A DNA stretch of 36,186 nucleotides, taken from Hyphomicrobiales bacterium (GTDB taxonomy: Bacteria; Pseudomonadota; Alphaproteobacteria; Rhizobiales; Xanthobacteraceae). Positions 1-7,827 of this stretch are shown here, piece after piece. Below the pieces are notes generated by a model. The model searched no databases. It was not told the origin of the DNA and saw nothing but the letters and a program-made list of their open reading frames with translations. A program made the position numbers and the translations under genes. How positions within the stretch are numbered: the stretch's first letter is position 1; each line of letters opens with the position of its first letter. The DNA lies in assembly GCA_013911975.1 (NCBI GenBank), contig JACESF010000044.1:1-36186 (forward strand), read 5' to 3'.

Positions 1-78
1 GGCCGCTCCTCCCCCTCCCGAGCCCGCCCCGCGCCCGGCGCCCGGCGCGGGGCGGGCTCGGGAGGGGGAGGAGCGGCC
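1..78. repeat. Perfect 35-bp inverted repeat inside the E2 linker
   Basis: Bases 1-35 and 44-78 are exact reverse complements around an 8-nt loop. Because the left arm starts at base 1, the palindrome may extend beyond the window. It lies in the coding frame of the E2 gene: the right arm encodes a Pro/Ala/Glu linker and the left arm an Arg/Glu-rich stretch. It could form a very stable mRNA hairpin. Confidence 0.85.
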
Positions 79-440
79 TGAGGCGGCGGCGCGGCCCTGG
101 CGGCGGGCGCAGCGGCAGAAGCGGCGGCAAGAGCGGGAGGCGGCGCGGCGGCCACGACCTCCGGCGCCGAAACCGGCTCCAGGTCGGGAGCGCCCTCCCC
201 CTCCGTCTCGAACACCAGAAGCTCTGACCCCACCGCCATCATCTGGCCCGGCGCCGCGTTGAGGGCGACGACGCGGGCGGTGACGGGGGCGGAAATCTCC
301 ACCGTCGCCTTGTCGGTCATCACGTCCACGAGGGGCGAATCCTCCTGGACCATCTCCCCCACCTTCACGTGCCACGCCGTCACCTCGGCGGACGCGATGC
401 CCTCGCCGATATCAGGCAGCTTGAAGCTGATGCGGCCCAT
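1..440 (-). CDS. bkdB: Dihydrolipoyl acyltransferase (E2) of branched-chain 2-oxoacid dehydrogenase, N-terminal part
   Basis: E2 carries the acyl group on a lipoyl arm and transfers it to CoA. Only the N-terminal ~146 residues are present; the frame is still open at base 1. The start MGRISFKLPDIGEG is a classic lipoyl-domain opening, and VMTDKATVEI places the lipoylated lysine at K44. After about residue 80 the protein becomes an Ala/Pro-rich flexible linker, then a charged AREGEERP stretch that resembles the segment before a peripheral subunit-binding domain. The ATG lies 2 nt past the E1-beta stop, so translation is probably coupled. The linker DNA contains a perfect 35-bp inverted repeat (1-78), and both arms stay in frame. 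The catalytic acyltransferase domain lies outside the window. Assignment to the branched-chain rather than the pyruvate complex rests on the two E1 genes next to it. Confidence 0.9.
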   Translation of the reverse strand, partial: MGRISFKLPDIGEGIASAEVTAWHVKVGEMVQEDSPLVDVMTDKATVEISAPVTARVVALNAAPGQMMAVGSELLVFETEGEGAPDLEPVSAPEVVAAAPPPALAAASAAAPAARAAPPPQAAPPPPEPAPRRAPGAGRAREGEER

Positions 441-442
441 GC

Positions 443-1456
443 TCAGTCCTCCATCACGCGGGCGAGCGCGTCGGCGATGCGGGCGGGGCCGGGGAAATAG
501 TGCCATTCGAGCGCGTGCGGATACGGCGTGTCCCAGCCCGTCACGCGCTGCACGGGCGCCTCCAGATGGTAGAAGCACGCTTCCTGCACCAGGGCGGACA
601 ATTCGCCGCCGAACCCGCCGGTGCGGGTCGCCTCGTGCACCACCACGCAGCGCCCGGTCTTCTTCACCGAGGCGGCGATGGTCTCCATGTCCACGGGCAC
701 GATGGTGCGCAGGTCGATCACCTCCCCGTCGAGCCCGCTCTCCTCCACGGCGGAGAGCGCCACATGCACCATGGTGCCGTAGGCGAGGATGGTGACGTCG
801 GCACCCGGCCGCACCACCGCCGCGCGGCCCAGCGGCACGCGGTAATGGCCCTCCGGCACATCCGCGCGCGGATCGTCTCCCCAGGGCTTCACCGGCCGGT
901 CGTGATGGCCGTCGAACGGACCGTGATAGAGGCGCTTGGGCTCCAGGAAGATGACCGGATCGTCGTCCTCGATGGCGCTGATGAGCAGGCCCTTGGCGTC
1001 ATAGGGATTGGAGGGGATGACGGTCTTCAGCCCGCACACATGGGCGAAGATGGCCTCCGGGCTCTGGCTGTGGGTCTGGCCGCCGAAGATGCCGCCGCCA
1101 TAGGGCGTGCGCACGGTGAGGGGCGAGGTGAATTCCCCGCCCGACCGGTAGCGCAGGCGCGCCGCCTCCGAGATGAGCTGGTCGGTGGCGGGATAGATGT
1201 AGTCCGCGAACTGGATCTCCACCACGGGGCGCAGGCCGTAGGCCCCCATGCCGACGGCGGTGGCGACGATGCCCGCCTCGGCGATGGGCGTGTCGAACAC
1301 GCGCCTTTTGCCGTGCTTGCCCTGGAGGCCCTGCGTGCAGCGGAACACGCCGCCGAAGAAGCCCACGTCCTCGCCGAAGACGAGCACGTCGGGGTCTTCC
1401 GAGAGCATCACGTCGAGGGCGGAATTGATGGCCTGGACCATGGTCATCGCCGGCAT
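443..1456 (-). CDS. bkdA2: Branched-chain 2-oxoacid dehydrogenase E1 component, beta subunit
   Basis: This is the beta half of the thiamine-diphosphate-dependent E1, which decarboxylates 2-oxoisovalerate-type acids and acylates the E2 lipoyl arm. It has 337 residues, usual for the family. The N-terminal half is a transketolase pyrimidine-type domain (residues ~5-180) with LVFGEDVGFFGGVF, an AEAGIV segment and EIQFADYIYPATDQL. The C-terminal transketolase C domain (~210-325) contains VIDLRTIVPVD and VHEATRTGGFG. The stop is 2 nt before the E2 start. The start is 1 nt after the E1-alpha stop with no strong ribosome site, so coupling is likely; an internal ATG at codon 4 is an alternative start. 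The FGGVF context matches branched-chain E1 beta more closely than pyruvate E1 beta. Confidence 0.95.
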   Translation of the reverse strand: MPAMTMVQAINSALDVMLSEDPDVLVFGEDVGFFGGVFRCTQGLQGKHGKRRVFDTPIAEAGIVATAVGMGAYGLRPVVEIQFADYIYPATDQLISEAARLRYRSGGEFTSPLTVRTPYGGGIFGGQTHSQSPEAIFAHVCGLKTVIPSNPYDAKGLLISAIEDDDPVIFLEPKRLYHGPFDGHHDRPVKPWGDDPRADVPEGHYRVPLGRAAVVRPGADVTILAYGTMVHVALSAVEESGLDGEVIDLRTIVPVDMETIAASVKKTGRCVVVHEATRTGGFGGELSALVQEACFYHLEAPVQRVTGWDTPYPHALEWHYFPGPARIADALARVMED

Positions 1457-1457
1457 G

Positions 1458-2729
<1,272 letters not shown>

Positions 2730-3014
2730 TCAGCAGGCCGGAAGCAGCGGAAGGGCGGCGGCGAAGGGGCCGGGCTCGCGGGCGCCGTGGGGCACCATCT
2801 CGGCGGCGCTGACGCCCACGATCTGGCCGATGCGCACGGCGATGTGGCGGGCGGCGTCCTCGCCGGTGGCGTCGTAGCTGAGATGGACCAGGAAGCCTTC
2901 CTCGCGCCGCGCGGTCTCCAGTTCGAGCATGTCCACGTCGAGCCGGCGCAGCAGGTCGAGCGCGCGAATGGCGGCATCGACACCCTGGACCTTCATGCGG
3001 AGCCGATATGCCAT
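2730..3014 (-). CDS. Small ACT-like (IlvM-type) regulatory protein heading the bkd operon
   Basis: This 94-residue protein has the beta-alpha-beta-beta-alpha-beta spacing of an ACT domain. Strand RLRMKVQG is followed by helix AAIRALDLLRRL, strand DVDMLELETARRE, strand GFLVHLSYDATG, helix EDAARHIAVRIGQI and strand VSAAEMV. The arrangement resembles the small subunit of acetolactate synthase (IlvM/IlvN), an allosteric subunit that senses branched-chain amino acids. The ATG is preceded by GGGAGGA at proper spacing. It is the first gene of the operon, directly upstream of E1 alpha, and no acetolactate synthase gene is visible. A role in sensing branched-chain compounds for this operon is inference. 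It is certainly codon-biased like its neighbours, but the family call comes only from pattern recognition. Confidence 0.7.
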   Translation of the reverse strand: MAYRLRMKVQGVDAAIRALDLLRRLDVDMLELETARREEGFLVHLSYDATGEDAARHIAVRIGQIVGVSAAEMVPHGAREPGPFAAALPLLPAC

Positions 3015-3187
3015 GGCCGTTCCTCCCGTGCGCTCGTTCAGTGACGGGAGAGCCTATCGGCGTTCCGGCGTAATTTTTTCCCGTTCTTTCGCTCGTGAAG
3101 TATTAATCTGGAAGGATCACACGCAAAGGCACCTATCGACGGATGGTTCTTCCGTTCACGCCAATTCGATGGAAAGGATGAGGCCCC
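3015..3187. promoter_or_regulatory. Divergent control region between the bkd operon and the Lrp-type regulator
   Basis: This 173-bp gap separates two divergently transcribed units and is clearly richer in A/T than the flanking genes. It contains an ATTTTTT tract near 3072 and GTATTAATCT near 3099-3108. Lrp-family proteins typically bind A/T-rich, weakly conserved sites in such regions, so it is the likely target of the neighbouring regulator. I could not define a convincing -35/-10 pair for either direction. Confidence 0.5.
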
Positions 3188-3658
3188 ATGCAGAAGGACA
3201 AGGGCATCGACGAGATCGACCGCCGCATCCTGCGGGCGCTGCGCAAGCAGGCGCGCCTGACCAACCAGGAACTGGCCGAGAAGGTGGGCCTCTCCCCCAG
3301 CCCCTGCTGGACGCGGGTGCGGCGCCTGGAGGAGGCCGGCTATATCGAGAATTACGTCGCGGTCCTGAACCAGCGGCAGCTCGGCCTCGGCGACATCGTC
3401 ATCATCGAAGTGACGCTGGACCGGCACGACGAGGACCAGATCCAGCGCTTCGGACAGGCGCTCGCGGACCTTCCGGAAGTGCTGGAAGCCTATTTAACCA
3501 CTGGAGAATACGACTATTTCATCAAAGTCGCCGTGGACGGGACGGCGGGCTATGAGCGCTTCCTGCGGGAGCGTCTCTACAAGGTGCCGGGCATCCGCCA
3601 CAGCCGCTCCTCCTTCGCCCTGAAATGCCTGAAGCGGGAGTTCTCGCCCGCGCCGTAG
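3188..3658 (+). CDS. bkdR: Lrp/AsnC-family transcriptional regulator, BkdR-like
   Basis: This 156-residue protein has the two Lrp/AsnC parts. The first is an N-terminal helix-turn-helix (residues ~8-60) with DEIDRRILRALRKQARLTN and the recognition region LSPSPCWTRVRRLEEAGYI. The second is a C-terminal RAM/ACT-like effector domain (~70-150) with the typical GEYDYFIKVAV. A GGATGAGG ribosome site precedes the ATG. Lrp proteins form octamers and respond to amino acids, often leucine or valine. The gene diverges from the branched-chain oxoacid dehydrogenase operon, the arrangement known for bkdR of Pseudomonas, where the protein activates the operon. Activation here is inference from context. There is no downstream partner on the same strand until 3840, and a promoter lies between. 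Confidence 0.9.
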   Translation: MQKDKGIDEIDRRILRALRKQARLTNQELAEKVGLSPSPCWTRVRRLEEAGYIENYVAVLNQRQLGLGDIVIIEVTLDRHDEDQIQRFGQALADLPEVLEAYLTTGEYDYFIKVAVDGTAGYERFLRERLYKVPGIRHSRSSFALKCLKREFSPAP

Positions 3659-3749
3659 GCCGCCGCTTCGTTCCGCCTTTCCGGCTCTCGGAACCCCTCT
3701 CTTCCGCTATCGGAAACGGGGAGCGGGCGTGTCCCGAATGCCGAATTTA

Positions 3750-3788
3750 TTGTTGTATATAGACAACAATTTTGTATATTGACAACAA
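3750..3788. promoter_or_regulatory. Tandem dyad operator, two copies 19 bp apart
   Basis: TTGTTGT and ACAACAA arms flank a 6-bp centre at 3750-3769. A second copy at 3769-3788 keeps the right arm exactly and five of seven left-arm bases. The 17-bp core TTGTATAT(A/T)GACAACAA is repeated with one mismatch. The 19-bp period puts both sites on nearly the same face of the helix. The second copy overlaps the -35 box of the promoter at 3779-3807. The shape suits a dimeric winged-helix regulator (MarR, GntR or TetR type), but none is encoded beside it. Confidence 0.6.
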
Positions 3789-3807
3789 ACTGGCACCTCC
3801 CGATAGT
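3779..3807 (+). promoter_or_regulatory. Sigma70-like promoter for the acyl-CoA synthetase gene
   Basis: A perfect -35 box TTGACA (3779-3784) is separated by 17 bp from GATAGT (3802-3807), which matches four of six -10 consensus bases including the ATA core. Transcription would start near 3814, leaving a leader of about 25 nt with GGGAGG ahead of the ATG at 3840. The -35 box lies within the tandem operator, which suggests repression. Confidence 0.6.
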
Positions 3808-3839
3808 TCGGCCACAACAAACGAACGGGAGGATGCGCC

Positions 3840-5402
3840 ATGTCGAAACTGTCGGAGAGCACGAGCTATGCCTTCGCGCAGGCCAGCTTCTCCCCGCAGC
3901 GGCTGTGGGAATTCTTCGACGGCACGCAGGACGCCTTCAACATCGCGCACGAATGCATCGACCGTCACGCCGAGGGCGACCGCCCCGCGGTGCGCATCGC
4001 CCATGCGGACGGCCGCGACGAAACCGTCACCTTCCGCGAGATTTCGCTGGCCTCGTCGCGCTTCGCCCACTGGCTGGAGGCCAACGGCGTCGAGCCCGGC
4101 GACCGCGTGGCGGTGATGCTGGACCCCTCCCCCGCCTTCTATGCGGCCATCTTCGGCGCCATGAAGCGCGGCGCCATCGCCGTGCCGCTCTTCACCCTGT
4201 TCGGCCCGGAAGGCGTGCGGCTGCGTGTGGGGGACTGCAAGCCGAAGATCCTCGTCACCACGCAGGACAAGGCCTCCGCCACGCAAGACCTGGACGGCAC
4301 CCGCGTCCTGTTCCCGACGCCCGGCTTCTGGGCGGACCTCGAGAATTATCCCGACAGCTACGAGACGCGCACCCGCGCCGACGACCTGGCGCTGTTCCAG
4401 TACACGTCCGGCACCACGCGCGAGCTTCCCGCCGCCGTGAAGCACACCCACCGCACCATCGTCACGCTGATGATCGCGGCGCTCTACGGCACGGGCCTGC
4501 GGCCGGGGGACGAATTCTTCTGCCCCTCCTCCCCCGCCTGGGGCCACGGCCTTGCCCACGGCACCCTGGCGCCCCTCGCGCTCGGCATCACCACGGGCAC
4601 TTTCTGCGGCAAGTTCGATCCCGTACGCCTCATGCAGGCGCTCCAGGACTACCGCATCACCAACCTCTCCGCCGCCGCCACCCACTACCGGATGATGCGC
4701 GCCAGCGGCGAGGCGGGGCGGTTCACCTTCTCCATCCGCAAGCTGTCCTATACCGGCGAGCCCATCGACAGCGAGACGCTGCGCTTCATCGACGAGGTGT
4801 TCGCGGTGCCGGTCTGCTCCATGTACGGCACCACCGAAGTGGGCGTCGTGCTGGTGAACTATCCCGGCGCGCCGGATTTCCCGGTGAAGCCGGGATCGCT
4901 GGGCAAGGCGGTTCCCGGCCTCGAAGTGGAGGTGCAGGGCCCCGACGGGCGCCCCTGCCGTCCCGGCGAGACCGGTGAGATCAAGATCCGCCGGCGCGGG
5001 GCCTGGGTGGCCACCAAGGATCTCGGGCGCATCGACGAGGACGGCTATTTCTTCCATGGCGGCCGGGCCGACGACGTCATCATCTCCGCCGGCTGGACCA
5101 TGAGCGCCGTGGAGATCGAGGACGTGATGCTCAAGCATCCCCAGGTCCGCGAGGTGGCGGCGATCGGGGTGCCGGATCCCGTGCGCGGACAGGTGGTGAA
5201 GGCCTTCGTGGTGACGCGGGACGCGGGCGACGACAGCCTCGCCCGCGAGCTTCAGGACTTCACCCGCGCCCGCCTCAGCCAGCACGAATATCCCCGCCAG
5301 GTGGCGTTCGTGCCCGAACTGCCCAAGACCCCGGCCGGCAAGATCAACCGCAAGGTCCTGCGCGACGCCGAAGCCGCGCGCGCCGCCGCCGCGGTCGCCT
5401 GA
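3840..5402 (+). CDS. AMP-dependent acyl-CoA synthetase
   Basis: The enzyme activates a carboxylic acid with ATP to an acyl-AMP and then forms the CoA thioester. It has 520 residues and a full ANL-superfamily motif set: phosphate-binding loop YTSGTTRELPAAVKHTHR from residue 188 (the lysine sits further along than in the usual TSGTTGxPKG), adenine-binding SMYGTTEVGV, the hinge region HGGRADDVIISAGW, and C-terminal KTPAGKINRKVLR with the catalytic lysine at about 501. The domain-swing motif resembles benzoate and medium-chain acyl-CoA ligases. GGGAGG precedes the ATG. It is the first gene of a plus-strand group with a dehydratase, a Bug receptor and a CoA-transferase, so it probably activates the carboxylate that the receptor binds. 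The substrate cannot be named. Confidence 0.92.
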   Translation: MSKLSESTSYAFAQASFSPQRLWEFFDGTQDAFNIAHECIDRHAEGDRPAVRIAHADGRDETVTFREISLASSRFAHWLEANGVEPGDRVAVMLDPSPAFYAAIFGAMKRGAIAVPLFTLFGPEGVRLRVGDCKPKILVTTQDKASATQDLDGTRVLFPTPGFWADLENYPDSYETRTRADDLALFQYTSGTTRELPAAVKHTHRTIVTLMIAALYGTGLRPGDEFFCPSSPAWGHGLAHGTLAPLALGITTGTFCGKFDPVRLMQALQDYRITNLSAAATHYRMMRASGEAGRFTFSIRKLSYTGEPIDSETLRFIDEVFAVPVCSMYGTTEVGVVLVNYPGAPDFPVKPGSLGKAVPGLEVEVQGPDGRPCRPGETGEIKIRRRGAWVATKDLGRIDEDGYFFHGGRADDVIISAGWTMSAVEIEDVMLKHPQVREVAAIGVPDPVRGQVVKAFVVTRDAGDDSLARELQDFTRARLSQHEYPRQVAFVPELPKTPAGKINRKVLRDAEAARAAAAVA

Positions 5403-5440
5403 TTTTCCCAAAGCAAGAGCGAGAAGAGAGGACGTCCACC

Positions 5441-6598
5441 ATGTTCGCCGAGACCCGAGCGGAGCCGGCCATCCGGCATTTCCCGAAGATCACCGATGCC
5501 GCGCTGGACGAGCTGCGCGAGCGCATGGGCAAGAAGATCGAGAACACCGCCGAGCCGTGGTGCTACGAGGCCACGCGGGACAATATCCGCCACTATGCCC
5601 ACGGCATCGGCGACGACAATCCGCTCTGGTGCGATCCGGCCTATGCCCAGCAGAGCGTGCTGGGGGGCCTCGTCGCCCTGCCGAGCTTCCTGTTCACCAC
5701 CAGCCGCATCATCTCCGGCTATGTGGGCGGCCTGCCGGGCGTGCACGCCATGTGGTCCGGCGCCGACTGGCGCTGGCACCGCTGGGTGAAGCGCAACGAG
5801 GCGATCCGCACCGAGGCGTGGCTCTCCGACCTCGTGGAGCACGAGACCACCTTCGCCGGCCGGGCCATCCGGCAGGTCTACCATGTGAATTTCTACGGCG
5901 AGAACGGCGACCTCGTCGCGGACGCGGAAAGCTGGTGCTTCCGCACCGACCGCGACGCCGCCCGCGAGAGCGGCAGCAAGTACACGGCGGTCAAGAACAA
6001 GGCCCCCCGCCGCTACACCGACGAGGAGCTGGACCGGGTTTACCGCCTCTATGCGGAAGAGGAAGTCCGGGGCGCGACCCCGCGCTATTTCGAGGACGTG
6101 CAGGTGGGCGACAAGCTCCAGACCATGGCCAAGGGCCCGATGACCGTCACCGGCTTCATCGCCTTCGCGCAGGGCTGGGGCGGTCTCTATATCCGCGCCA
6201 ACAAGCTCGCCTGGCAGCAGGTGCGCAACCATCCCGGCCTCGGCATCAAGAACCGTTTCGGCATCCCGGATTGCCCCGAGCGCGTGCATTGGGAGCCCGA
6301 GATGGCGCTCATGGTGGGCGCGCCCGGCGCCTATGATTACGGGCCGGAGCGCTGCTCGTGGCTCACCCACCACGTCACCAACTGGATGGGCGATGCCGGC
6401 TTCCTGGTGCGCGCCCACAGCAAGCTGCGCCGCCACAACCCGGAGGGCGACCTGCTGTTCATCGACGGCACCGTCACCGCCAAGCGGGTGGAGAACGGCC
6501 GCAACCTGGTGGAGATCGAGCAGTCCGCCGTGAACCAGGACGGCGAGCTCTCCGTGCTGGGCGGCGCCACCGTGGCCCTGCCCTCGCGCAGCGCCTGA
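5441..6598 (+). CDS. FAS1-like/MaoC double-hotdog acyl dehydratase-type protein
   Basis: This 385-residue protein appears to hold two hotdog domains. The N-terminal FAS1-like dehydratase domain (residues ~15-165) contains GIGDDNPLWCDPAYA, and the C-terminal MaoC-type domain begins at FEDVQVGD (~residue 217). MaoC hydratases add or remove water at the 2,3 position of acyl-CoAs using an Asp and a His in a D-x4-H segment. Here the corresponding segment reads DNPLW, with Trp at the usual His position; I see no obvious replacement His in the second domain. The gene follows the synthetase by 38 nt with an AGAGGA ribosome site, so they are probably cotranscribed. Acyl-CoA hydration, or binding without catalysis, are both possible. 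Confidence 0.85.
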   Translation: MFAETRAEPAIRHFPKITDAALDELRERMGKKIENTAEPWCYEATRDNIRHYAHGIGDDNPLWCDPAYAQQSVLGGLVALPSFLFTTSRIISGYVGGLPGVHAMWSGADWRWHRWVKRNEAIRTEAWLSDLVEHETTFAGRAIRQVYHVNFYGENGDLVADAESWCFRTDRDAARESGSKYTAVKNKAPRRYTDEELDRVYRLYAEEEVRGATPRYFEDVQVGDKLQTMAKGPMTVTGFIAFAQGWGGLYIRANKLAWQQVRNHPGLGIKNRFGIPDCPERVHWEPEMALMVGAPGAYDYGPERCSWLTHHVTNWMGDAGFLVRAHSKLRRHNPEGDLLFIDGTVTAKRVENGRNLVEIEQSAVNQDGELSVLGGATVALPSRSA

Positions 6599-6848
6599 CA
6601 TGCGGCACCCCGGCGGGCGCACGCCAAGGCCGGCCGGGGGATGCCCTCAAGCGAGAAATGAACGGCCGCCCCTGATCGGGCGGCCGAAGGGCGGACGGCA
6701 GGAGGCCGCGCCGCCCGGGACAGAAGGACCGCATCGGGCCTCCCGGCACACGCCAAGGCCGGGCCGATGCGGAGACGACGCAGGGTGGGCGCCGGAAAGA
6801 CTGGACGCCTGACGCAACAAGAACAACATCCACGCTGGAGGACACGAC
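6599..6848 (+). other. Non-coding spacer with hairpins and a short direct repeat
   Basis: This 250-bp gap between the dehydratase and the receptor gene holds three structures. The first is a 9-bp stem with 6-nt loop at 6663-6686 (CGGCCGCCC/GGGCGGCCG) without a T-run. The second is a longer imperfect stem pairing 6730-6741 with 6761-6772. The third is a 14-bp direct repeat CACGCCAAGGCCGG at 6620-6633 and 6749-6762. The hairpins may weaken transcription or protect mRNA ends between an enzyme pair and a highly expressed binding protein. No gene is supported. Confidence 0.5.
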
Positions 6849-7814
6849 ATGAGGAGGAGAACCTTTCTGGCCGGCTCCCTCGCGGGCCTGGCCGCGGGCG
6901 CCATGGGCATGCCGGCCGCACGGGCGGACAGCTATCCCACGCGCCCGGTACGCATTGTGGTGGCCTATCCGCCCGGAATGGGCACTGATGTCTTCGCGCG
7001 CCGGTTCGCCGACTTCCTGCAACGCACGCTCGGCCAGCCCTTCGTGGTGGAGAACAAGCCGGGCGCGGGCGGCAATATCGGCACGGCCATGGTGGCCCGG
7101 GCCGACCCCGACGGCTACACCCTGCTGTGGGGCACCAACGCCACCTCGGCCATGAACGAATATCTCTACACCCATCTCGGCTACGATCCGGTGAAGGATT
7201 TCGAGCCGGTGGCGCGGGTGGTGAGCTTCGGCATGGTGCTCTATGTGCGCCAGAACTCGCCCATCCGCTCGTTCGCCGACCTGCTCGCGCGGGCCAAGGC
7301 GGGGCAGGTGGACGTGGCGGTGCCCTCCACCACCGCGCGCGCCGTGCTCCAGATGGTGCGCGCCGCCTCCGGCGGGGACTTCTACCCGGTGCCCTATTCC
7401 GGCAGCGGGCAGGCCCTGTCCAACGTGCTGGGCGACCAGATCCCCATCGCCATGGACACGGTGACGGCGACCCTCGGGGCGATCCATTCCGGACAGGCCC
7501 GCGCGCTCGCCATCTCCCTCGGCCAGCGCTCCGCCAGCCTGCCGGACGTGCCCACCTTCCGCGAGGCAGGCCTGGACGTCCAGGCGGAGGCGTGGAACGC
7601 CTGCTATGCTCCCAAGGGTACCCCGGCGGGGATCATCCGGATTCTCAACAAGGCCATCAATGCGGGCCTTGAAGACCCGGCCCTGCGTGCCGCCATCATC
7701 AAGGACGGTGCGGAACCCACGGGGGGCACGCCGCAGCAACTGGCGGCACAAGTGGACACGGACAGGGCGAAATGGGGCCCGGCCATCAAGAGCCTCAACC
7801 TGACCATGCAGTGA
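6849..7814 (+). CDS. Bug/TctC-type tripartite tricarboxylate transporter receptor protein
   Basis: This is an extracytoplasmic solute-binding protein of the Bug family (321 residues, usual size), which captures carboxylates in the periplasm. The N-terminus MRRRTFLAGSLAG has a twin-arginine-like start and a hydrophobic stretch, with a plausible cleavage after ARA at residue 26. The mature part begins SYPTRPVRIVVAYPPG, then VENKPGAGGNIGT and DGYTLLWGTN, all hallmark Bug segments. GGAGG precedes the ATG. There are no TctA or TctB membrane genes in the window, so this receptor either uses a permease encoded elsewhere or acts as a sensor, as known for some Bug proteins. The neighbouring synthetase and CoA-transferase suggest an organic-acid ligand. 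Confidence 0.93.
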   Translation: MRRRTFLAGSLAGLAAGAMGMPAARADSYPTRPVRIVVAYPPGMGTDVFARRFADFLQRTLGQPFVVENKPGAGGNIGTAMVARADPDGYTLLWGTNATSAMNEYLYTHLGYDPVKDFEPVARVVSFGMVLYVRQNSPIRSFADLLARAKAGQVDVAVPSTTARAVLQMVRAASGGDFYPVPYSGSGQALSNVLGDQIPIAMDTVTATLGAIHSGQARALAISLGQRSASLPDVPTFREAGLDVQAEAWNACYAPKGTPAGIIRILNKAINAGLEDPALRAAIIKDGAEPTGGTPQQLAAQVDTDRAKWGPAIKSLNLTMQ

Positions 7815-7827
7815 GGGAGCCACAGGG

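Noticed and set aside
6599..6848. Small gene in the gap between the dehydratase and receptor genes
   Set aside because: Frames here lack ribosome sites and recognisable motifs, and the sequence is dominated by hairpins and a direct repeat.
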